Positions 55,911 through 64,000 of a DNA stretch of 64,000 bases are shown one piece after another. Position numbers and translations under genes: made by a program. How positions within the stretch are numbered: the first letter of the stretch is position 1; every line of letters starts with the position of its first letter. The notes under the pieces were generated by a model. The model was given only the letters and a program-made list of their open reading frames with translations, was not told the DNA's origin and made no database searches. The DNA lies in the NCBI GenBank assembly GCA_030220185.1, contig JASPKZ010005707.1:434001-498000 (forward strand), written 5' to 3'. The stretch comes from Diploptera punctata (taxonomy: Eukaryota; Arthropoda; Insecta; Blattodea; Blaberidae).

Positions 55911-56256
55911 TATTTATGTATTAGTTTTACATTGTGACCATTTGTATCCTGCCATGTTTCGCGTAAACCTCATCCCTGCCGCTCTTATTCAAACACATCA
56001 TGGTCTCAGAGGATACATATGGCGATAAGTCTATCTAACTAATCCTGTGTAAGTTTACCAGCAGCTCTGTTGACAGATCCTACTCCCATGTCCATGTCGT
56101 GGCCCCTGGGCAATGCGTTGTTATTCAATAATGTAGCAGACGGAAAGGGCATAGGCGAGTACCCAGCACCTCAAAAATGGGTCCCATCGGCTAAAGTAGC
56201 ATACCCTTACAGAAAACATGCAAGTTCAGAGGCATAGTAGGTGACAGCCCCACCCA

Positions 56257-56592
56257 CTATAGTGCGTGAGATTTAAATGCATGATTGACAGCGTATCACT
56301 ATAGTGCGTGAGATTTAAATACATGATCGACAGCGTATCACTATAGTGGGTGAGATTTAAATACATGATTGACAGCGTATCACTATAGTGGGTGAGATTT
56401 AAATACATGATTGACAGCGTATCACTATAGTGCGTGAGATTTAAATACATGATCGACATCGTATCATTATAGTGCGTGAGATTTAAATACATGATTGACA
56501 GCGTATCACTATAGTGCGTGAGATTTAAATACATGATCGACAGCGTATCACTATAGTGGGTGAGATTTAAATACATGATTGACAGCGTATAA
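56257..56592. repeat. 42-bp minisatellite, eight units
   Basis: Unit CACTATAGTGCGTGAGATTT + AAATACATGATCGACAGCGT + AT, about 95% identical between units; G/C at the 11th base and C/T in GATCGAC vary. Each unit opens with the perfect palindrome CACTATAGTG. 42 is a multiple of 3, so a 14-residue repeat stays open on the minus strand; I see no sign it is coding. Confidence 0.95.
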
Positions 56593-56796
56593 GCGTTTAG
56601 CTTCTGGACAATAATATTTATGTTATGTAATCCGAGGGACTCACTGAATGTTGGTATGAACCTCATATTACATATTGTAGTAAGAAATAAGTTGGACGTT
56701 GAGAGCACGTTATGACTATTAACATTTATAAATGTCAATCGCATACTGACATCTCACGCACTACAGTCTTACACTCGTAATCTGTTCAGTGGAGAC

Positions 56797-57424
56797 TAGA
56801 GTGGACCGAAAAAAAAATATTTTTTTTTATTTCGAAGTTGTAATAGCGCGGAAAAGCTGCGAATTATACAGCTAAAAAAATAAAAAGATATCAAAATCGG
56901 TTGACATCTTCCGGTCGCGCAAAGGCTCTGAGGTTTGGCAAAATATGAAAAAAGCTTCATTTTTGCAATTATTTATTTTTTTTAATATCAAGTAGGTATT
57001 GCTGATCTTTACTAAGCACGTTTATGTCTATCTGTGGGATCTGACAATCAATACCCTGGAAGTTATTTATCAAATACCAAAAATGCGTAAAAATATAACT
57101 TGTTCATTATTCTGGCAAGTTTTGGAGCTTATGCGCGACCGGAAGATATCAACTGATCTAAACCAAATTAAAACACAATGTTTTTAGCTCTATTTGAAGA
57201 CGTTACAAACTATTACATTACGAACACATCTAAATAAATTATTAAAAATAATCTCAAAAATGAAGTTTTTTTTTCATATTTTGTCAAACTTTAGAACATT
57301 TGCGCGACCGGAAGATGTCAACCGATTTTGATATTTTTTTCTTTTCTTTTGTCTATATATTTGGCAACTTTTCCGCGCTATTACAACTTCGAAATAAAAA
57401 AATGAGTTTTTTGGGCCCATCCTA
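56797..57424. mobile_element. 628-bp foldback element
   Basis: Starts CTAGAGTGGACCGAAAAA and ends with the approximate complement. Arms of about 180 bp (56797-56985, 57235-57424) share TTTCGAAGTTGTAATAGCGC and TTGACATCTTCCGGTCGCGC. A third copy of GCGCGACCGGAAGAT sits in the spacer at 57133-57147. Confidence 0.85.
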
Positions 57425-57574
57425 GAGGACATATGTAATTTAATGGCAAGTCTCATAAAGAAAAGCGGGACAGATCACAGAACAAGTGAATACATTCAAC
57501 TATTTAGGAAACTTTATTTCACATGAAGGAGAAAAGGGTATCAGGGAATATGATAATGATGCTCAGATTATGTT

Positions 57575-57732
57575 GAGGGACCATTTGGGCCTTAATGTTT
57601 CCTGAATTTTTCTTGCAGCAGAGAAAAACACCCGAAAAAAACCTATTACTCAGGAAACGTCTCCAGATCGGGATCGAACCCGAGCTCGCTGCGTACGAGG
57701 CAGCGGCGCTATTCCGACAGCACAGCTGTGGA
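57575..57732 (-). mobile_element. SINE family 2, head and middle only
   Basis: The complement of the head ends CACAGCTGTGGA, with a degraded B box (GGTTCGATCCC). The 3' half is absent. Confidence 0.75.
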
Positions 57733-57794
57733 CTAATAATAGAAAAACAAATGAAATAATTGTCATTTAATGTTTTAGTTAGAGCTTCTTAAAT

Positions 57795-57860
57795 AAATAT
57801 CAAGAAAAGTTAAGGCCCAAACGGTCCCCGAACATTATCTGGACATCACAATTATCATAT
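57795..57860 (+). mobile_element. SINE family 2, middle fragment
   Basis: AAGGCCCAAACGGTCCCCGA followed by ATTATC, in the opposite direction to the copy at 57575. Confidence 0.6.
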
Positions 57861-57889
57861 TTGGCATGTTTAGTATCAATGTGTGTGTG

Positions 57890-58000
57890 AATAATGCGTT
57901 TCGTCATAATGTTGTGTTGTCTCGGAGGAGGCCCGGACATTGAGCTGATATTTACTCATAGAGGTCGTCCATGTCTGTGTGCTCAAAAAAGTACATATGT
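57890..58000 (+). repeat. Interspersed repeat, partner of 55546-55640
   Basis: ATGTTGTGTTGTCTCGGAGG and GTCCATGTCTGTGTG blocks. Confidence 0.6.
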
Positions 58001-58185
58001 GATACATAGTTTAAAATCCCTCTCCTGACAGGTCGTGCCACTGTAAGGGCGGGATAGCGCGTAGCACATAAAAGTACCTATAAAGTGAGACATTAAACTT
58101 CCTTAATGAAATGGAGGTAGAGCATCTTGATTACATATATTAATTTAATATCGAGTATAATATAATTAATATATGTAATGTTGAG

Positions 58186-58684
58186 TTAAACTGAAAATAT
58201 ATAAAACTATTATTCTACCAGTTATAGCCTATTATATGCATGCGAAACTTGGACTCTTACTTTAAGGGAGGAAAGGAGATTACCAGTATTTGAGAATAAA
58301 ATTCATACGAAAATTTTTGTACCAAAGAGAGATGAACAGACAGGTGAATGGAGAAGACTACATAACAATGAACTACATGCTCTTTATAGGAAGCCAGATA
58401 TAATAAGAACAGTTAAGTCCCGTAGACTGCGATGGGTAGGACATGCTGCGTGTATGGGGAATGAAAGACGTGCATGGAAGCTTCTTGTAGGAAAGCCAGA
58501 GGGAAAACATCCAGTTGGTAGACCAAGAATGAGGTGGGAGAATAACATTAACTATGATTTGAGGAAAGTAGATTATATAGGGAATGATTGGAAAGCATTA
58601 GCTCAGAATAGGGATGTATAGAAGGCTTATATCCGCGCGGCCTTGAACTTACGGGTTCGATAGTGTCAGTGAGTAAGTAAGTTC
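58186..58684 (+). mobile_element. LINE family C, 3' end
   Basis: AAACTGAAAATATATAAAAC through AACTTACGGGTTCGATAG and (AAGT)n. Multiple stops. Confidence 0.87.
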
Positions 58685-59224
58685 CATCTGCAAAAATGAT
58701 ATTTGTTTTATTTGGCCAAGTTAAGCCTTATAATAGCCTTTAATTGTTGGACAATAAACGGCTCCACATAACTAATACATGAAAATCAGAAAGATGAAAA
58801 AATCTACCATGGATCGAACCTTTGGTTTTGTGTTTAAGAAACAAGCACTATAGAACTTAACTGAACTTCACACTGTCTAGAGTCACTGAAAAAGAGCAGC
58901 AGAACATTACGATGTTATGTCATGTACACTCCGTTCAATCTCCTTCAGCGGTTATGTATATCCTTTGAAATAATTGATGGCGCACAAATAATTTTGAAGT
59001 CTCAGAACGAAGCCACTGCGCATGATCAGAGATCAGCTATTTGGTTCACAATTATACAACTATTTGAGAAACTAAATCCGTTATATATCGTTGTGTGTCG
59101 TGCAATGGAAAACAATTTCGTGTAAATACATAGTGCGGGAAATACTGCAAATGAAACAAAGCAAAATAAATGAAACAAAAGAAAGAAAATTAATTGAAAT
59201 AAGGACGAGAGAGAGAAAAAAAAG

Positions 59225-59305
59225 CATGACAGCAGGATCGAACACGCGACCTCGTGCACGGGAAACAGAAGCTCCGTCCACTAGACCACAACCATCTCTC
59301 GTAGA
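59225..59305 (-). tRNA. tRNA-like sequence, probably SINE head or pseudogene
   Basis: Minus strand: GTGGTCTAGTGGACGGAG (A-box region) and GTGTTCGATCCTGC (B box). The cloverleaf is poor; no repeat body follows that recurs here. Confidence 0.4.
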
Positions 59306-59529
59306 AATCGTCTGAATGAAGCGATGCAGTGCTTCAGGACTTACTTGTATAATGAAATTAGATATTAACTTAATTTAAATTAATCAGAGGCATTTTGTAT
59401 TAGTAATGGAAATAAATAATTTTATTATGTGATATGTTTTGTAAACAAAGTAATGAAAAGTTACAATCGTTATTCGTTTTCTATATATATATGAGCTGTT
59501 TCCTTTAATTTATTTATTTCCATATATTC

Positions 59530-59813
59530 CATTCCATAGCAATTCTGCCCGAGAGCAGGTCTTTCACTGCAATCATAGCATTTTCATGCTATGCTTTGCA
59601 GCTTTACTAGGGAACTGTAGGTATGGTAGCTTCCCGTTTATTTCCACACCGGTGAAGAATGATAATGATAATGATATGGATGATGATGATGATGATGATG
59701 ATGATGGCCGGATGATTTTCGGGGACCGTTGGGCCCCAAGCTTCCTGACATTTATATTACAGGTGAGGAAAAACCCCGAAAAAATCTCACCCAGAAGCCT
59801 GTCCCGACTGGGA
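59530..59813 (-). mobile_element. SINE family 2, head truncated
   Basis: CCATAGCAATTCTGCCCGAG through CCTGTCCCGACTGGGA; the last 60 bases of the head are missing. Contains (GAT)n. Confidence 0.82.
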
Positions 59814-59924
59814 ATTTTTCCATATACATACAAATTTATTTATATAACGAAGCCTGGTAACATGAGGGCATTATGAAAATTAACGACGTTATTGAATATT
59901 AAAAAATTTAAAAAATCTACCTGA

Positions 59925-60005
59925 CCGGAATCGAACGTGGGCCCGCGTCGTGGGAAAAAGAACACTTAAGCTCCTCTTAAGGGAACGATACGAATGCTGC
60001 ATGAA
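59925..60005 (-). tRNA. tRNA-like sequence, probably pseudogene or SINE head
   Basis: Minus strand: GAGGAGCTTAAGTGTTC and CCACGTTCGATTCCGG (B box). No convincing anticodon stem. Confidence 0.35.
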
Positions 60006-60154
60006 GAGAGACTTACGCCGTCCGCTTTATACTCAAATGAGTCAGAATATGTAACAACGTACTGGTGTGAATCGCTCTTCAAAACTCTAACTTTGCATCA
60101 TCAACAATTGCGCCATCATTTTTTAAAGGCTGTACATCAATTTGTGAACTAAAA

Positions 60155-60385
60155 GATCATCATCATCATCAACAACAACAAGGATTAAGCCCAATGGCCT
60201 GTTCCGATCTCATTATAAGTCGAAATGGTCCTTCCATTTCTTCAATGGTCTTCCCAACATCCTTCTCCCTTTTGGTTTATAATTATACATTCTTCTTGGT
60301 ATGCGCTGTTCTTTCATTCGTAATAGGTGCTGATGATAAGCATTTTGATAATATTGTATTCTTTCACAGAGATTAAATATATTAA
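60155..60385 (-). mobile_element. LINE 3' end, family B relative
   Basis: CATCATCATCATC followed by AAGGATTAAGCCCAATGGCC matches the family B 3' UTR. The coding part is recognisable only in pieces. Confidence 0.65.
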
Positions 60386-60389
60386 GTTC

Positions 60390-61150
60390 GAACTAAAAGA
60401 TACAAATAAAATACTCAAACTTTAGTCTTCAGCTTTCTATTTTTTTAATCAAAATATTACATTCAATTCTCGTTTGTAATATTGAGAGCAATCTTTTTAT
60501 ACTCGTTTAAATCTTAGAAGAAAAATGGAAAATTTAGCCCCTATTCAGTACACATGAAAATTTGAACAGAATTAAGTAAAGGTCGGCCATTTTTAGGCCC
60601 TAACCATAAAATCGTAATTAATTTCTTATTACATAGCGGCCTACAGGGCATACTTAACTGTTTTGTTTAGTTACTATGAATTAATGCTGAGTATGAATGG
60701 ATTATAAATTTCAATAATTTAATTTACACTTTCAACAGCATTTCTTAGTGTATGGGACTCATATAAAATATTATCTCAATATATAAACAAATCATGTAGT
60801 AAGGATTCAATATACCATTTTAAAGTCCATACGATTCTAATTGTTTTTAGAACTAGTACATGGTATACGCCATTTTAAATAGTATATAATTTTAGCAATT
60901 AAATTTAATTTTCAGCCGTAATAACTGTGAAGTTATTGAATTATATCCATGTGCAGAAACCTTAGAGATATAAAACGCAGCAAACATTTATAAATTTTAA
61001 ATAATATATAAATACAGTGTGAATGATCAGGGGCATGTGCTTTGAGGTTTTTTTTTATATTTTTTATAAAGGAAATAAAAAATGGATTGGTTCTATATTG
61101 ATGGTTCAATAATTTTAGGTTAAAAAATTAAAATATAATTAAGAGTGTAA
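60390..61150. other. Unassigned AT-rich stretch
   Basis: No gene or clear repeat. Confidence 0.45.
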
Positions 61151-61154
61151 ATTA

Positions 61155-61160
61155 TTTATT
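61155..61160 (-). terminator. Candidate polyadenylation signal of CPR-4
   Basis: AATAAA on the minus strand, about 200 nt past the stop. Confidence 0.4.
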
Positions 61161-61909
61161 ACACCATATTATATATTACAAATATGACTTTTTTTTGTAT
61201 TTACATTAGAGCTTCGAAGCAGCAAAAAGTAAAATAATAATAAAACATTGAAGAACTGTGATGGCAATGAGTAATGCAGATATGAGAAAGCAATAAAAAA
61301 GTGAAAAAGTCGCTATGATACAATGGATATGATACTGGTCTAATAAATATACGGATGACTAGTGGTAACCTCCCAGACTGTAACTATGGACTGGTGCAGG
61401 GTGGGAGTAAGTGAGAACAGGAGCGGCCACCACCTTCTGTACGACTGGAACAGCAACTTTAACGGGGGCGCTTGGATGAACAGCATGACCAGACTTGGTG
61501 ACTACAGCGTTGAATCCTGTGTGTTTGTCAGCAGTGTAGTGAACAGTCCTCTTGGTGCCGTCAGGTTCAACCAGGCTGTAGTAGCCCTCTACTTTGTCGC
61601 CAACACGTTTCTCAGCCTGTTCCTTGATGTCGTGAGTGTGGCCATCGTTGACTCCGTACTTGAATTCGTAATGAGGAGCAGCCTGAAGAGAATAAAATAA
61701 TTTAACTACTAATAATATTGTTCTAATATTATTTTCGCTTATATAGTGAACTAAAATTGGCATCTATAGAAGGCAAATAAAAATATTTAATAATGAATAA
61801 TTTTATTACTGGATTAATATTTTAAATTATTATTTGAATACAACATTAAATTCGTTTAGGTCACTGAACTTATCGGTTTCTTCACAAGGACAGGTCCTTC
61901 GCTGCTATA

Positions 61910-62764
61910 ATCCTATTCTCTTCCTTCTTCGTATACGTACGTGCATTATATTTACTTCATAGTATGTTTTTACAAGAATAAAATAGTATTATGTGTTTTT
62001 CTTACTTACATATTGATTAAAAAATGTACCCAAATGATCAGTCCCAACTTTATTAATAACCAACTCACCATATTGAAATAATTTACTTATTACAATATCC
62101 GAAACACCTATTCTTCTCCATCCCCCCTTTTTTGTGTACACACATACATTATATATAACCTACAGTATTACAGTAAAATAGTATTTCTTAAAATTACAAG
62201 TTGATAAAAAATGCCTAAACGGCCAGCCCTATATTTCTCCTATTCTTTCCTTTAAACCAACTTAACATATTGAATCCATTTACTTCTTACATTATCCAGA
62301 AAACATATTCTTCTCCACTCCCCCTTTATTCTATACATAAGTACATTGTATATGGCTTACCTTTAAGGTAAGTTAGTTTGAAGAAAAAAATGGGACAAAC
62401 GTGGAACTGGTCATTTAGGTACATTTTTAATCAACCTATAAGTGAAAAATAAATTAGAATGCTTGGCACCTTTAAGTCACGCTTATACAGTTAATTAATG
62501 TTTCTCTATTTATTTAAATGTATACTATGTCATTAATAATCTTTTTCTAGTTTTTTATATATCTGGTACATATAATACATTTAATTCGTTAAATCTAGAG
62601 TAAATCAAAATACATTATAAATATTAATTGTATTGTATTTATAACATGTAATCGTTTATGTATATTGTAATTTAGATGTAAGACTATATTTTTTGTATTT
62701 TTTAAAACCTGGTTGAGTGGCAGACAAGGCCGTAAGGCCTTAACTCTGCCAGGTAAAATAAAGC

Positions 62765-62857
<93 letters not shown>

Positions 62858-63015
62858 GTTGTAAGAGTAAAGTAGCATTCTAATTTATTTTTCGCTTACA
62901 GGTTGTTTAAAAATGTTCCTAAATGACCAGTTCCACGTTTCTCCCATTTTTCTAAAACTAACTTGCCATATTGGAATTCATTTACTTCTTGTAATATCCA
63001 AAACAAAAGTATACT
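61910..63015. repeat. Diverged units of about 190 bp in CPR-4 intron 2, with an inverted piece
   Basis: Direct units begin near 62010, 62200 and 62900 (TTGATTAAAAAATGTACCC, GATAAAAAATGCCTAAACGG, GTTTAAAAATGTTCCTAAAT) and each ends in a CCATATTG...TTACTTCTT-like block. 62367-62466 is an inverted copy of the start of the last unit. The (TTA)n LINE end sits between them. Confidence 0.65.
62640..62860 (+). mobile_element. LINE/SINE 3' end with long (TTA)n, in CPR-4 intron 2
   Basis: GTTGAGTGG...GGCCGTAAGGCCTTAACTCT, GCCAGGTAAAATAAAGC, then (TTA)n at 62766-62857. Confidence 0.8.
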
Positions 63016-63186
63016 CACGTAATGTTCTTCTTCGATGTGAATTGAGGGAGCGTGAACGGCAACTGGAGCATGGCTGTAGCTCACCACAGGTGCGTGAGAG
63101 TAGCTCACCACAGGAGCATGAGAGTAGCTCACCAATGGAGCGTGAGAATAACTCACAGCTGGAGCGTGAGAGTAACTCAGAGCAGG

Positions 63187-63230
63187 AGCGTGAGAGTAAC
63201 TCACGGGGAGCGTGAGAGTAACTCACGGGG
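63187..63230. repeat. 22-bp tandem duplication disrupting CPR-4
   Basis: Two identical 22-bp units begin at 63187 and 63209, each starting AGCGTGAGAGTAACTCACGG. 22 is not a multiple of three. Confidence 0.95.
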
Positions 63231-63277
63231 ACTACGCCTGCTTGTACAGTTACTGCCAAAACTGCGAGAACTACCAC

Positions 63278-64000
63278 CTAAAATAAAAAAAGAAATAAAA
63301 TATATATTTTTATCTGAACTGTTTGTTGCGGTAATTAAATTCACTCTTTTTCAACTATTCAACTACGTATATAGAGACACTTCATTGTGAAATTAATTAT
63401 ATATATTTTTTTAGTTTTCTTACAACATGTTGAATTATGTTCATGCTCTTGTTCACAATTTTTTTAAATTATTTATTATTTCTTGTATTAAAATTTTCAT
63501 GTGCAGATTTACTGTAATTTTATATATTCATCAAATGTCCTTTATTATTTGAACATTTTAAATAGGTACTTAATAGAAAATTACGAACAAATATAATTGT
63601 TACCATTTCTATTAAAATGATTGCAGTTATTTGATCTGGAAAAGTAATAATTGGGGGATTTATAATGTAAGTGAGTCCATTTCATTGCCGAATTAACTTC
63701 TGTCATTTTTTAATCCTAGTTGAGAGGAGAAATATTTTTGAAAGTATCAGTTTTTCCGTATTTATTTCAATAATTTCTATATCCAAATAACTAAAAATAC
63801 ATTTACGTTAATTTCTTCATGTTAAAAAAGACAGTAATTCTAAAGTAACGCAGATTTCGCTTTAACATACGTTATAGTTTTATTTTCATGCATTATATAA
63901 CCGATAATTTACTAAACTAGACACTAGACACTAAATGAGTTGGAAAAAATGTTTTTATATCTCACTTCATAACGCTCCGTGTTTTCACGACACCGGTTTC
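63278..64000. other. CPR-4 intron 1 (partial)
   Basis: AT-rich, no repeat or exon recognised. It should be intronic because exon 2 starts with an acceptor at 63278-63279. Confidence 0.6.

Larger units (their letters stand above)
61359..63277 (-). pseudogene. RR-2 cuticular protein CPR-4, frameshifted, first exon outside window
   Basis: Two exons are visible: 63277-63019 (signal peptide rest, VSYSHAP units, IHIEEEHY) and 61682-61359 (RR-2 domain, 107 residues, then [10 protein letters not shown]). The last exon differs from CPR-3 by about six bases and two residues. Exon 2 carries a 22-bp direct duplication (63187-63208, 63209-63230) that throws the frame; without one copy the exon is 237 nt and joins in phase 0 like CPR-3. 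Intron 2 (1336 nt, GTGAGT...CAG) is intact. I find no 15-nt first exon between 63278 and 64000, so it lies beyond the window and intron 1 exceeds 720 nt. Either a recent pseudogene or an assembly error in a repeat; the otherwise clean sequence favours a very recent event. Confidence 0.85.

Noticed and set aside
56257..56592. CACTATAG resembling part of a phage T7 promoter
   Set aside because: Only the 3' half matches and the context is an insect minisatellite.
56226..56744. 172-codon frame with a 14-residue repeat
   Set aside because: The unit is 42 bp, so any open frame repeats; no signal, no start context, no splice evidence.
58800..58860. Possible tRNA-like sequence with GGTTCGATCC on the minus strand
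   Set aside because: Only a B-box match; no A box at the right distance and no cloverleaf.
62766..62857. Regularly spaced units that might suggest a CRISPR array
   Set aside because: Plain (TTA)n microsatellite; no repeat-spacer structure anywhere, and the genome is eukaryotic.
63960..63975. ATGAAGTGAG on the minus strand as CPR-4 exon 1
   Set aside because: The implied donor leaves the wrong phase for exon 2 and lacks the five-codon pattern of the other genes.

Overview
The window looks like a piece of a large, repeat-rich insect genome, and I infer a polyneopteran such as a cockroach or termite; nothing in the sequence names the species. The evidence is intron-split cuticular protein genes with the insect RR-2 chitin-binding domain, TATA boxes, and many tRNA-headed SINEs, non-LTR retrotransposons (LINEs), Penelope-like elements (PLEs) and inverted-repeat elements. 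There are no bacterial operons, CRISPR arrays or rRNA genes.

The only host protein genes I can support are four RR-2 cuticular protein genes, all on the minus strand: CPR-1 (14832-16957), CPR-2 (32260-37224), CPR-3 (51043-53496) and CPR-4 (61359-63277, first exon beyond the window). The three complete genes share one layout: a 15-nt first coding exon carrying only the first five residues, an exon with the rest of the signal peptide plus low-complexity repeats, and a last exon with the chitin-binding domain. CPR-1 and CPR-2 are alanine/histidine-rich (AVAHAAP repeats, Gly-Tyr tail). CPR-3 and CPR-4 carry VSYSHAP octapeptides and have nearly identical last exons. This is a tandem cluster of exoskeleton structural genes. 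CPR-2 and CPR-3 use GC-AG first introns. CPR-4 is broken by a 22-bp tandem duplication.

The rest is mostly mobile DNA. 0-6 kb: a near-complete RTE-like LINE with one frameshift, a 212-bp snap-back element, and two head-to-head PLE copies. 6-14 kb: SINEs, LINE tails, an 0.8-kb compound microsatellite, two MITE-like or terminal fragments and a tandem pair of tRNA-containing repeats. 17-31 kb: at least five copies of one LINE family, nested SINEs, a large foldback element, a tRNA-Tyr pseudogene and a long palindrome. 34-48 kb: TE-filled introns of CPR-2, more PLE debris, foldbacks and tandem repeats. 48-61 kb: tRNA-containing repeats, LINE tails, a 42-bp minisatellite and a 628-bp foldback.

The most notable signal is a recurring structural motif at six PLE or foldback loci: a CUGANGA-like core, one unpaired base, a short hairpin, GAA, then a short self-complementary block. 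This is the layout expected of minimal dimer-forming hammerhead ribozymes. Two of the loci are snap-back elements flanked by perfect 12-13 bp target-site duplications, so they may be a non-autonomous retroelement class. All assignments come from reading the sequence by eye; no database search was done.
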